DNA of 64,000 bases from Streptomyces erythrochromogenes (lineage in GTDB: Bacteria; Actinomycetota; Actinomycetes; Streptomycetales; Streptomycetaceae), in NCBI RefSeq assembly GCF_036170895.1, contig NZ_CP108036.1:372001-436000 (forward strand), in the 5' to 3' direction. The stretch's first letter is position 1; every line of letters begins with the position of its first letter. The notes beneath the pieces are model-generated. The model searched no databases. It saw only the letters and a list, made by a program, of their open reading frames with translations, and was not told where the DNA came from. Shown one piece after another: positions 38,648 through 46,323 of the stretch. The translations under genes were made by a program, and so were the position numbers.

Positions 38648-38778
38648 CGCGCCAACCTAACCGAACGCCGGCGTGGAACGGGCCACGCGCCAGGACCTCG
38701 ACCCTGCCTCGGGCCGACCGGAGGCAACCTCCGGCTCCAGTTCGCACTCTCACCGGGCGTACCCGGAAGGAGGCTGTC

Positions 38779-39243
38779 ATGAACACCGGTAACAGCGGCG
38801 CGGGCCCGAGGCGTCCGCGGCAGATCGAGGCGGCGTGGGCGCTGACACTGGCGGCCGTCGCGGCGGAGGTCCTGGTCTGGGTGTTGGGAGTGTTCGTGGT
38901 GGCGCCCACCGGTCTGGACGAGCTGACCGAGTACTCCGGGCGGAGCGGCGCGATCACCCAACTCGCCTGGTCGGCCGGGGTGCTGACCGCCTTCTTGGCC
39001 AGCTGGCTGGCCGTGGCCGCGCGGATGCGGGCCGGGCACGGCTGGGCCCGCGCGGTGCTGACCGTCGTGGGTGCCGTGTTCCTGCTCCTCCGCTTCGGCG
39101 GCCTCGGCATGGACGCGATCGACCCCGCCTGGTGGGCGGTCGTCAACGCCCTGCCGGATCTGCTGGCCGCGGCCGCCGTCGTTCCCATGTACCTGCCCGA
39201 GGCCCGCGCCCACTTCCCGTCGAGGGCGCGGCGCGCGGCCTGA
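38779..39243 (+). CDS. Four-helix membrane protein, hypothetical
   Basis: A 154-residue membrane protein with four predicted helices (WALTLAAVAAEVLVWVLGVF, LAWSAGVLTAFLASWLAVAA, AVLTVVGAVFLLLRFG, ALPDLLAAAAVVPMYL). The helix layout resembles small Streptomyces integral membrane proteins of unknown function. ATG 38779 is preceded by GAAGGAGG, a strong ribosome site, which supports expression. A hairpin follows the stop. Confidence 0.75.
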   Translation: MNTGNSGAGPRRPRQIEAAWALTLAAVAAEVLVWVLGVFVVAPTGLDELTEYSGRSGAITQLAWSAGVLTAFLASWLAVAARMRAGHGWARAVLTVVGAVFLLLRFGGLGMDAIDPAWWAVVNALPDLLAAAAVVPMYLPEARAHFPSRARRAA

Positions 39244-39260
39244 GCAGGGTGCACGACGGC

Positions 39261-39311
39261 GTTGTCGGAGGTCTGCGCCGTACCGTCCCGCTCGGCGGGA
39301 CCTCCGACAAC
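39261..39311. terminator. Terminator between convergent genes
   Basis: Perfect 13-base arms GTTGTCGGAGGTC and GACCTCCGACAAC enclose a 25-base loop that contains a second small stem (CCCGC/GCGGG). It lies between the membrane protein and the convergent DUF4360 gene. Confidence 0.65.
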
Positions 39312-39320
39312 GGGCGCGGT

Positions 39321-40004
39321 CTAGTGGGAACGCGGCCTGGGGGCGGGGCAGGCCTGCCAGGCCAGGTGGTAGAGCGTGCTCACACTCGCGTCGGTGGAGT
39401 CCATGGTCATGAAGCTGGTGGCGGCCTGCGGGTTGGACGTGCCCGCGTTCACGCGCAGTTCGGTGTTGATGTTGAAATTGCGTTTCTCACCGCACGGCGC
39501 CCAGACGAGATCCGCGTACTCCGTCCTGTCGGTCGCCTGCCAGTTGTCATTGAGCGGACCGTTGAACTGATGGGTGCGCTGGGTGGTCTGCGGCATTCCC
39601 TGGAAGTAGTAGTTCGCCTTCTCCTGGCCCCAGGCGCCCGGTTGGAGGAATGCGAATCCCCGGTAGTCCGCCTGGACAATGGCGTAGGTGAATCCCGAAG
39701 GAACGTGGACGCGCAGATTGAGCTGGCAGTTCTTGCGGAACCCGGTCGGCGGCGCTCCCGGCCCGACCTGGGCGAGGTAGTCACTGTAGGTGACGGTGAA
39801 GGCCGTGTTGTCGGGTGCGACGGCCACTTCCGCGGTGCCCTCCCGACAGCCGGACCCGTTCACCGTGGCGAGTTCGATCACGATCTTGTCGGGCGGTGCG
39901 GTGATCTGCGGTGCGGGGCCGGCGGCTCCGGCCGGGGTCGCCGTGGCGATCAGTGCCGCTGCCGCGGCGCCGGTGAACAGCGTGCGGAGCAGGGAATGGG
40001 ACAT
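39321..40004 (-). CDS. Secreted DUF4360 family protein (copy 2)
   Basis: A 227-residue exported protein of the DUF4360 family, of unknown function and common in actinobacteria and fungi. A signal peptide (TLFTGAAAAALIATATPAGA) is followed by the family body: VNGSGCREGTAEVAV, FTVTYSDYLAQVG, FRKNCQLNLRVHVPSG, GFTYAIVQADYRGFA and WAPCGEKRNFNINTELRV. The four conserved cysteines are likely disulfides. ATG 40004 has AGGAGTG upstream. It lies 48 bases behind a close paralogue and is probably a tandem duplicate. Confidence 0.88.
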   Translation of the reverse strand: MSHSLLRTLFTGAAAAALIATATPAGAAGPAPQITAPPDKIVIELATVNGSGCREGTAEVAVAPDNTAFTVTYSDYLAQVGPGAPPTGFRKNCQLNLRVHVPSGFTYAIVQADYRGFAFLQPGAWGQEKANYYFQGMPQTTQRTHQFNGPLNDNWQATDRTEYADLVWAPCGEKRNFNINTELRVNAGTSNPQAATSFMTMDSTDASVSTLYHLAWQACPAPRPRSH

Positions 40005-40052
40005 CGTTGTCACTCCTGACCGTGATGTGCTGGTTCCGAGGCTCACGCCGTG

Positions 40053-40697
40053 TCAGACCGCGGGACATTCCTTCCACGCGAAGTGGTAGACCGTGCTGAC
40101 GCTGCCGTCCGTGGAGTCCATGCTCATGAAGCTCAGGTTCTGCGGGCTCGATGTTCCGGCGTAGACGCGCAGTTCGCTGTTGACGTTGAGGTTGCGCTCC
40201 TCGCCGCACGGCGCCCAGACCAGGTCGGCGTACTCCGTCTGGTCGCTCGCCTGCCAGTTGTCGGAGTAGGGGCCGTTGAACTGGTGGGTCCTGCGGGTCG
40301 TCTGGGCCATGCCCTGGAAGTAGTAGTTGGCTCGCTCCTGGCCGTAGGCCCCGCGCTGGAGGTGGGCGAAGCCGCGGTAGTCCGCGCGGGCGATGGCGTA
40401 CGTGAAGCCCTGCGGCACGTGGATCTGGAGGGCGAGCTGGCAGTTCTTGCGGAAATCGGTCCCGCCCGAGCCGGCGCCGGTCTGCGCGAGGTAGTCGCTG
40501 TAGGTGACCGTGAACGAGGTGTTGTCGGAGGCGGCGGCGACGCTCGCCGTCCCCTGGGGACATCCCGAACCGTTCACGCCGACCACGTCGACGGTGATTC
40601 TCCCGGGCGGATATGTGGCGTTGTGGGCTTGTGCCGGCATCGCCAGGGTCGACAACGCCGCCACCGCCGCGGCGACGGTCATTCTGCGGAGCAACAT
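40053..40697 (-). CDS. Secreted DUF4360 family protein (copy 1)
   Basis: A 214-residue paralogue of the following gene, with the same cysteine layout and near-identical stretches such as FTVTYSDYLAQTG, GFTYAIARADYRGFAHL, RTHQFNGPYSDNWQA and EYADLVWAPCGEERN. The signal peptide is MTVAAAVAALSTLAMPAQA. ATG 40697 is chosen because GGAG lies 8 bases before it; the ATG at 40715 has none. Being first of the pair it probably drives both, although each has its own ribosome site. Confidence 0.87.
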   Translation of the reverse strand: MLLRRMTVAAAVAALSTLAMPAQAHNATYPPGRITVDVVGVNGSGCPQGTASVAAASDNTSFTVTYSDYLAQTGAGSGGTDFRKNCQLALQIHVPQGFTYAIARADYRGFAHLQRGAYGQERANYYFQGMAQTTRRTHQFNGPYSDNWQASDQTEYADLVWAPCGEERNLNVNSELRVYAGTSSPQNLSFMSMDSTDGSVSTVYHFAWKECPAV

Positions 40698-41227
40698 CCT
40701 TGTTTCTCCATTCATCGGGGGCCGCCGATCAATTTCGGCATGGACATGCCACCACGGGACCGTCTGCGGCGAAAGGACGGGATACGGACAACCGCCTCCG
40801 GGCGGTGCGCCCGCCCGTTTGCTGGCCGAATTCCGCTACGGCGGCGAAGTACGGCGGCCGCGGCCGTCATGGCCGCCTGCCGGTCGGGGGCGTTGCCCAC
40901 GATGGACCGGAAAGGCCCGTTTCGGTGGGTCCGACGCCGACGGCGCCGGCCCCACCAGGCTCAGCAGTCTCCGGCGTTCCATGCCCTCCGGGCCCGTGCC
41001 CGCCGCCCCGGACCCCGCCCGCACCCGGTACCGCGGACGGCCCCGGGGCGTCGCGACGCAGGTGGGGCGGCGGGGCCGCGGGCCGGTCCCGCACGGGCCC
41101 GCCGAAGCCCGCCGGTGCGCAACTTGGCCGGACCGCGCGTGATCACGGGGCCTGCCGCCGCGCGGCGAGGCACGTGTACCGGTCGGCACGGTCCGGAAAG
41201 CGGCACGGGGCCCCGTCGGGGCGGCGG
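40698..41227. other. About 530 bp without a supported gene
   Basis: No frame shows a conserved domain. A short minus-strand stretch near 40990 (ERRRLLSLVG) looks like the start of an exported protein but has no continuation. The region is probably the promoter of the DUF4360 pair plus eroded sequence. Confidence 0.4.
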
Positions 41228-41914
41228 TCAGACCGCGGTCAGGCGCACGGCGGCGATACGGCCCGCCTCGTCGAACTCGATCTCCGCCGCGCTGCCGCCG
41301 GGAAGCTCGGCGCGGATCCGGTCCCCGTCCTCCCGCGACGGCAGGCCGTGGTACTCCAGATAGCCGGTGACCACCCGCCGGGCCGAACGGCCGATCAGAC
41401 CCGCGCCGGTCACGAGGTGGCGCGGCAGTGCCACCGCGTCGAGGCCGGCCCGCGGCACCCGGGCGTCGTCCGGCAGGAAGTAGACCTGGCTGTCCGGCCC
41501 CGCCGGGAGGCCCAGGTAGCCGGGCGCCTCGGCAACGCCCATGCCCGCGAAGGCCAGCGTCTCCGCCGCCCGCCGGGGGTCTTCGAAGCCGGACAGGTCC
41601 AGGACCTCCTCGGTGAACTCGGCGATCCCGTGGGCCCGCCCGTAGCGCTCGATCGCGCCGGTCAGGGCCACGACCTGGCTGCCGCGCAGTCCGGGGTTGG
41701 CCCAGCCCCACATCCAGGACCGCTCCCGCATGTCGTACGTGCCCAGCACGGCGACCCGGAGCTGCAAGTCGCCCTGCCGGTACAGACACGCCTCGAGGTC
41801 GGCCGTCCAGGGTCCCTCCGGCATGAACCCGGTCAGGGCCTCCAACTGCGCGGCGCCCCAGGCCGCGTGCCGTTCGGCCTCCAGCAGGAAGGCGTCACTG
41901 AATTCAGTCTTCAT
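41228..41914 (-). CDS. DUF6882-like hypothetical protein
   Basis: A 228-residue soluble protein. The segment MRERSWMWGWANPGLRG and the following SQVVALTGAIERYGR match my memory of the DUF6882 group, cytoplasmic proteins of unknown function. The C-terminal part (EIEFDEAGRIAAVRLTAV) is an added beta segment. ATG 41914 is chosen among three close ATGs because KTEFSDAFLLEAERHAAWG begins the conserved part; the others add only a few residues. Confidence 0.65.
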   Translation of the reverse strand: MKTEFSDAFLLEAERHAAWGAAQLEALTGFMPEGPWTADLEACLYRQGDLQLRVAVLGTYDMRERSWMWGWANPGLRGSQVVALTGAIERYGRAHGIAEFTEEVLDLSGFEDPRRAAETLAFAGMGVAEAPGYLGLPAGPDSQVYFLPDDARVPRAGLDAVALPRHLVTGAGLIGRSARRVVTGYLEYHGLPSREDGDRIRAELPGGSAAEIEFDEAGRIAAVRLTAV

Positions 41915-42040
41915 GATCATGCCCATGACCCTATGTGCCGGCGCCTGCACCGACGTCGGTCCGGGGCGGTGGAGCGGGCGCTGCCCTCCGGCCCGGTCGC
42001 ACGTGCCGCCGCGCAGGCAGCACGAGGGGAACGCGGCCGG

Positions 42041-42928
42041 TCAGCGGCGGCGGGCTTGCCGGGCCGCCGCCCGGGCCGCCTTCGCCTCCCGTTCGGCCTC
42101 CCGGTGGCGGCGGTCGGCGTCCTCCGCGGCGGCCGCGAGGCGCTGGCGCTCGGCTCGGGCGCGCTCCAGCCGTTCCTCCAGCCGTCCGATCTCCTCGTCG
42201 AGCGCGCCGAGGCCGGTTCGGGCCTGCGCCCGCTCCGACTCCGCCCGGGCGAGCGCCTCCTCGGCCAGTGCGGCCTCCCGGCCCGTCCGCTCGGCCTCCC
42301 TCGTGTCCGGCTCCGGATCGGGCTTCGGCCTCGCCTTGGGCTTGGGCTTGGGCTCCGGCTTGGGCTCCGGCTTCCGCTCCGGCTTCGCCTCGTGTTGCTG
42401 CGGCCGGGGCTCCGTGCCCGGTACGGGGGCCACTTCGGCGAAGCCCACTGCCTGGGGCGGCGCCTTCGCCAGCACCCCCCGCGCCCAGGCCTCGGCGGCC
42501 TCGGGATCGGCGAGAACGCTGCGCAGGATCTGCTCGACCTCCCGCTGGACCCCCGCGGAAAGCTCCTGCCCCGCTTCGCCGGCCAGGCGACGGGCCTCGC
42601 CGGCCATCGCCGCGATCACCACGTGCTGCTGATGGGACAACTTCCGCAGGTCCTCCCCCGACAGCGTCCGGTGCGCCTCGCGCAGCCCCTGGCCGATCTC
42701 CAGCAGGTGCCGGGCCTGGTCCGCGTCGGCGCGGGCGAGCCGGTTCGCGGCCCACACGGCGCGCGTGGGCTTGTGCAGGGCGGCGATGCGCTTCGCCTCG
42801 GCCCGCTGCCCCGCCTTGCGCGCGGCGGCCGCGTGAGCGTCCCGGGCGGCCGTGAACTCCTCCGGCCTGAGCCCGTACAGCTCGGCTGCCACCGCGTCGA
42901 CGTCGGCCACAGCACCACTGTCCCCCAC
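42041..42928 (-). CDS. Coiled-coil protein with Pro/Lys/Glu repeat linker
   Basis: A 295-residue hypothetical protein. The N-terminal helical domain (about 1-165; VAAELYGLRPEEFTAARDA, KPTRAVWAANRLARADADQ) is conserved in actinobacteria. A linker of repeated KPEP/PKPK units (about 178-205) and a long charged coiled coil (about 210-290; EEIGRLEERLERARAERQRL) complete it. No catalytic motif is seen. The start at GTG 42928 is uncertain because another GTG lies 18 bases on. The long coil suggests a structural or scaffolding role. Confidence 0.7.
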   Translation of the reverse strand: MGDSGAVADVDAVAAELYGLRPEEFTAARDAHAAAARKAGQRAEAKRIAALHKPTRAVWAANRLARADADQARHLLEIGQGLREAHRTLSGEDLRKLSHQQHVVIAAMAGEARRLAGEAGQELSAGVQREVEQILRSVLADPEAAEAWARGVLAKAPPQAVGFAEVAPVPGTEPRPQQHEAKPERKPEPKPEPKPKPKARPKPDPEPDTREAERTGREAALAEEALARAESERAQARTGLGALDEEIGRLEERLERARAERQRLAAAAEDADRRHREAEREAKAARAAARQARRR

Positions 42929-42979
42929 CAGCGGTTGCGGTGCGACAGGGGTGTTCCACGGAGCGCCCCGCGCGAAGGC

Positions 42980-43387
42980 TCAGGCCGGGTCCTTCACCAC
43001 CTGGGTGTTCTGGCAGGCGGTCAGCAGCCAGGGCCCGTCGGCCTCGCGCGTCATCACGTACAGCGGGGCGCCCTCGCTGCCGTCGGGAGCGTGGTAGACC
43101 TGTCGCACCTTCACCGCCGCGACGTCCGGCCGCAGGAACTGCACGTGGACGACCTCGTAGGTGACTTCCCCGTCCCAGGTCGCCCCCGGCAGTACGGCGC
43201 GAGTGAATTCGGCTATTTCGTCGAAGCCGATGAGGACCTTGCCGTGCGCCGTGGTCCACAGCGCGTCCGGGTGGAACAACGCCAGGAAGCCCTCGGCGTC
43301 CTTGGCCCGCTGTGTGCGTTGGACCGTGGCGACGACCTCTTCGATCGCCTTGATGTCAGCGGCCGCGGCCGCGAGTTCGATGTCCAT
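42980..43387 (-). CDS. SgcJ/EcaC family SnoaL-like protein
   Basis: A 135-residue member of the NTF2/SnoaL fold known as the SgcJ/EcaC oxidoreductase family. The blocks KDAEGFLALFHPDALWTT, GFDEIAEFTRAVLPGATW and VAAVKVRQVYHAPDGSE fit it. SgcJ itself acts in enediyne biosynthesis, but stand-alone members are widespread and mostly uncharacterised. Its ATG (43387) sits exactly 7 bases after a -10-like CAAGAT, so the mRNA may be leaderless. The promoter has the geometry of SoxR/MerR-type control. Confidence 0.85.
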   Translation of the reverse strand: MDIELAAAAADIKAIEEVVATVQRTQRAKDAEGFLALFHPDALWTTAHGKVLIGFDEIAEFTRAVLPGATWDGEVTYEVVHVQFLRPDVAAVKVRQVYHAPDGSEGAPLYVMTREADGPWLLTACQNTQVVKDPA

Positions 43388-43394
43388 GGGCTCG

Positions 43395-43425
43395 ATCTTG
43401 CTCCCTCAACCACACTTGAGGTCAA
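43395..43425 (-). promoter_or_regulatory. SoxR/MerR-type promoter with 19-bp spacer
   Basis: On the minus strand TTGACC (-35, at 43425-43420) and CAAGAT (-10, at 43400-43395) are separated by 19 bases. The spacer overlaps the 18-bp inverted repeat CCTCAACCACACTTGAGG (43404-43421), which matches the SoxR box half-sites CCTCAA and TTGAGG. A long spacer over such a dyad is the mark of MerR-family activation. The start codon lies 7 bases past the -10, so a leaderless transcript is predicted. Confidence 0.7.
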
Positions 43426-43428
43426 GCG

Positions 43429-43440
43429 ATATGATCATAT
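43429..43440. promoter_or_regulatory. AT-rich palindrome before the flavoprotein gene
   Basis: ATATGATCATAT is a perfect 12-bp palindrome just before the ATG at 43448. It may hold the -10 of the flavoprotein promoter or an operator; no ribosome site is visible, so that transcript may also be leaderless. Confidence 0.45.
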
Positions 43441-43447
43441 TGGCCGC

Positions 43448-43975
43448 ATGACCACGAAGACCCTCTATCTGCTCTGCTCCGCCGCCCCACCCGTGTTCGA
43501 CGTCGCCCATGTCATCGAAGACGCCCAGGCCCGCGGCTGGAGCGTGTGCCTCGGGCTCACCCCCACCGCCGCACACTGGCTCGCGGAGAGCCTCGACGGG
43601 CTCGCCGCCCTCACCGGCCATCCCGTGCTCTGGCAGTACCCGCTCCCCGGCGAACCGGAGCAGTGGCCGGCGCCCGACGCGCTGCTCTACGCCCCCGCCA
43701 CCTTCAACACCGTCAACGCCTGGGCCCTCGGCCTCACCGACCGGCTGACCGTCGGCCTCGCCGCCGAAGCCCTCGGCAACGGCACCCCCGCCACCGCGAT
43801 CTCCTGCACCAACAGCGCCCTCGCCGCGCACCCCCAGTACGAGATCTCCCTCGCCACCCTGCGCAACGCCGGGGTCCAGCTCCTCCTCCACGACAACACC
43901 CCCACCGACGCCCCGGCCCCCTTCCCCTGGGCCACCGCCCTGGGCGGCCTCCACACCACCGCCGCCCAGCACTGA
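43448..43975 (+). CDS. Flavoprotein (PPC decarboxylase-like FMN fold)
   Basis: A 175-residue protein of the flavoprotein superfamily that includes phosphopantothenoylcysteine decarboxylase and peptidyl-cysteine decarboxylases. It has the start TLYLLCSAAPPVFDVAHVI, the FMN-binding YAPATFNTVNAWALGLTD and the end motif ISCTNSALAAHPQYE. Unlike Dfp/CoaBC it lacks a second domain. The oxidised substrate is not clear. It is divergent from the SgcJ/EcaC gene across only 60 bases, so both share one control region with the dyad described above. Confidence 0.85.
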   Translation: MTTKTLYLLCSAAPPVFDVAHVIEDAQARGWSVCLGLTPTAAHWLAESLDGLAALTGHPVLWQYPLPGEPEQWPAPDALLYAPATFNTVNAWALGLTDRLTVGLAAEALGNGTPATAISCTNSALAAHPQYEISLATLRNAGVQLLLHDNTPTDAPAPFPWATALGGLHTTAAQH

Positions 43976-44053
43976 CGGCGCAGACCACCGAGGGGGAACG
44001 AACGTACGAGCAGCGGCTTGCGCGGCGGCGGCTCCTGTCCCATAGTCCGAGGT

Positions 44054-45421
44054 ATGGACGCGCGCGAGGCCGCGCTCCGGCGGGCGCACGAGCATGCCGT
44101 CCGGTGGCTCGCGAGCCTGTCCGACCGGCCCGTTCCCGCACGCGCCTCGGTCGACGAGATCGTGCGCGCGCTCGGTACCGAACTGCCCGATGCCCCCAGC
44201 ACTCCGGCCGACGTCGTCGACCTGCTGGCCACTGCCTGCGAGCCGGGACTGACCGCGTTCCCGAGCGGCCGCTTCTACGGGTTCGTGGTAGGCGGTACGG
44301 AGCCTGCGGCGCTGGCCGCGGACTGGCTCGTCAGCGCCTGGGACCAGAACTCCGTGATGCGGGCCGCCTCGCCCGCGTACGCGGCGGCGGAAGAGGTCGC
44401 CGGCACGTGGCTGCTCGATCTGCTCGGTCTGCCCGACGGGAGCGCCGTCGGCTTCACCACCGGTGCCACGATGGCGAACTTCACCTGCCTCGCCGCCGCA
44501 CGCGACGAGCTGCTGCGGCGCGCCGGCTGGAACGTCGCCCGCGACGGGCTCGCCGGCGGTCCGCCCGTGCGCGCGGTCGCCGGGGAAGGCCGGCACATGG
44601 CCGTCGACCTGGGCTTGCGCTACCTGGGGCTCGGCGCCCCCGTCCTGGTGAAGGCGGACGATCAGGGGCGCATGGAGCCGGCGGCCCTGCGGGAGGCCCT
44701 GGCAGCGGGCGGGCAGGGCCCGACCATCGTGGTCCTCCAGGCCGGAGACATCCACTCCGGCGCCTTCGACCCCTTCGCCGAGACCGTCCGGGCCGCCCGC
44801 GAGGCGGACGCGTGGGTGCACGTAGACGGCGCCTTCGGGCTGTGGGCGGCAGCCTCGCCGCGCCACGCGCACCTCACCGCGGGCTGTGCGTCCGCCGATT
44901 CCTGGGCGACGGACGCGCACAAGACCCTGAACGTCCCCTACGACTGCGGCCTCGCCGTCGTGCGCGACCCGTCCGCGCTCCGCGCCGCGATGGGGCAGCG
45001 CGGCGACTACCTCATCCAGCACGAGCACGGGGACCCCGTCGACAAGGTCCCCGAACTCTCCCGGCGCGGAAGGGCCTTCACGGTGTGGGCGGTGCTCAGG
45101 TCCCTGGGCCGCTCGGGGGTGGCCGACCTCGTCGACCGCCTGTGCCGGCACGCCCGCGCGTTCGCCGACGGCATCGCCGCGATCGACGGCGCCCGGGTGC
45201 TCAACGAGGTGGTGTTCACGCAGGTGTGCGCCGAGTTCGGCGACGACGAACGCACCGAGCGGGTACTCACCCGGCTGCTCGACGACGGTACGGCGTGGAT
45301 CAGCGGATCCACCTGGCACGGCCGGCGCGTCATGCGCATCTCGGTGAGCAACTGGTCGACGACCGAGGACGACGTGACGCGCGCGCTGGACTCGATCCGG
45401 CGCGCCGCGGCCGGACTCTGA
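44054..45421 (+). CDS. PLP-dependent decarboxylase / aminotransferase-fold enzyme (group II)
   Basis: A 455-residue pyridoxal-phosphate enzyme of the group II decarboxylase family (aromatic L-amino acid decarboxylase, glutamate decarboxylase). It has the N-terminal PSGRFYGFVVGG, the cofactor segment GFTTGATMANFTCLAAARDEL, AWVHVDGAFGLWAAAS, and the PLP lysine in SWATDAHKTLNVPYDCG. A start at ATG 44054 is favoured by GAGGT just before it. The substrate is not known; no transporter or regulator lies beside it. Confidence 0.88.
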   Translation: MDAREAALRRAHEHAVRWLASLSDRPVPARASVDEIVRALGTELPDAPSTPADVVDLLATACEPGLTAFPSGRFYGFVVGGTEPAALAADWLVSAWDQNSVMRAASPAYAAAEEVAGTWLLDLLGLPDGSAVGFTTGATMANFTCLAAARDELLRRAGWNVARDGLAGGPPVRAVAGEGRHMAVDLGLRYLGLGAPVLVKADDQGRMEPAALREALAAGGQGPTIVVLQAGDIHSGAFDPFAETVRAAREADAWVHVDGAFGLWAAASPRHAHLTAGCASADSWATDAHKTLNVPYDCGLAVVRDPSALRAAMGQRGDYLIQHEHGDPVDKVPELSRRGRAFTVWAVLRSLGRSGVADLVDRLCRHARAFADGIAAIDGARVLNEVVFTQVCAEFGDDERTERVLTRLLDDGTAWISGSTWHGRRVMRISVSNWSTTEDDVTRALDSIRRAAAGL

Positions 45422-45625
45422 CCGACGAGCCGGTCGGTGGACTCCGCGGTGGTCACTTCGAAGGCCACGTCGCGGGTCAGGCCGGCCGCCGCGAAGGCCT
45501 GGTCGGACCGTGCCCGGTCCAGTTGCTCGGGTTCGCGCCGGCCCTCGGCTCGATCGTCGCGGGACAGCGGCCCGCGCCCGGCCGCTCAGACGGCCGGGCG
45601 GAAGCCGGCCGGCGGACCGCACGCG

Positions 45626-45979
45626 TCAGTGGACGACGCTGAAGCTCCGCCAGGGGCGGGTCCTGGGAGCCGTCACGTTCGAGAGGGTCGTCGCCACGTA
45701 GATCTCGTTGTTCGGCTCGTCGGACTGCTTGCAGTCGAAGTTCTGATACAGGATGACGTCGACGAGGGTGTTGTTCTCGACATGGGTGGCCCCGTCGGGG
45801 ATGGCGATCCGGTGGCAGCCCGTGACGAGGGTGTTGTTGTAGCTGATCTCGACCGGCGAGTCGTGGCCGCGGAAGCTGAGCTGGCCGACCGTGGTCCGAC
45901 CCAGACCCGAGCAAGCGGTGGCGCTGAGCAGCAGCGCTGCGGCCCCCGCGATGATCCCGATGCGTCGCCTGTGGGACAT
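45626..45979 (-). CDS. Small lipoprotein, hypothetical
   Basis: A 117-residue lipoprotein with a twin-arginine-like n-region (SHRRRIGIIAGAAALLLSA) and lipobox LLSATACSG; the mature part starts at Cys23. The rest is a beta-rich domain with two cysteines (VTGCHRIAI, NFDCKQSD) and NNTLVDVILYQ. No family is recognised. ATG 45979 has GAGGA at 7 bases. It is divergent from the SpoIIE phosphatase gene. Confidence 0.75.
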   Translation of the reverse strand: MSHRRRIGIIAGAAALLLSATACSGLGRTTVGQLSFRGHDSPVEISYNNTLVTGCHRIAIPDGATHVENNTLVDVILYQNFDCKQSDEPNNEIYVATTLSNVTAPRTRPWRSFSVVH

Positions 45980-46022
45980 GGTGCGGTCCTCGTCTGTGCG
46001 GTGGTGTCGGTCCTTGCCCACA

Positions 46023-46050
46023 GCGTGGCCCGGCGTGGCCCGGCGTGGCT
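46023..46050. repeat. 10-bp direct repeat, nearly three copies
   Basis: GCGTGGCCCG occurs at 46023 and 46033 with a partial third copy at 46043, upstream of the lipoprotein gene in the divergent region. It could be a cluster of binding sites. Confidence 0.4.
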
Positions 46051-46188
46051 TGCTGTGCTCGGCCGACCGGATGAACGCCAGTACGGAACTGCGGCGGCCG
46101 GCCGGTCGCACGCACGGTGTACGCCGCATCGTGGAGACCGCACCCGAGTGCGGCGGCCGGGGGGCGCCGCCCGTCGCCCGGAGTGAGG

Positions 46189-46323
46189 ATGAAGGTGATG
46201 AACGGGATGAAGCGCAGCCGCGGACCGCACCGGGCGAGCGGCCGGCGGGAGCTGCGCCGCGATCCGGACCCGCCGCGCGGCGAGGCGGGGTCCGCCCGGA
46301 AGGAGCGGGTGCGGGATGCATGA
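46189..46323 (+). CDS. Candidate 44-residue basic leader peptide
   Basis: ATG 46189 follows GGAG by 5 bases and opens a 44-codon frame (MKVMNGMKRSRGPHRASGRR onward) rich in Arg. Its TGA at 46321-46323 overlaps the ATG of the phosphatase gene at 46316, so it could couple translation. Real expression is unproven. Confidence 0.4.
   Translation: MKVMNGMKRSRGPHRASGRRELRRDPDPPRGEAGSARKERVRDA

Noticed and set aside
40836..41094. Exported protein starting near 40990 (ERRRLLSLVG)
   Set aside because: Lacks a domain, a ribosome site and gene-like continuation.
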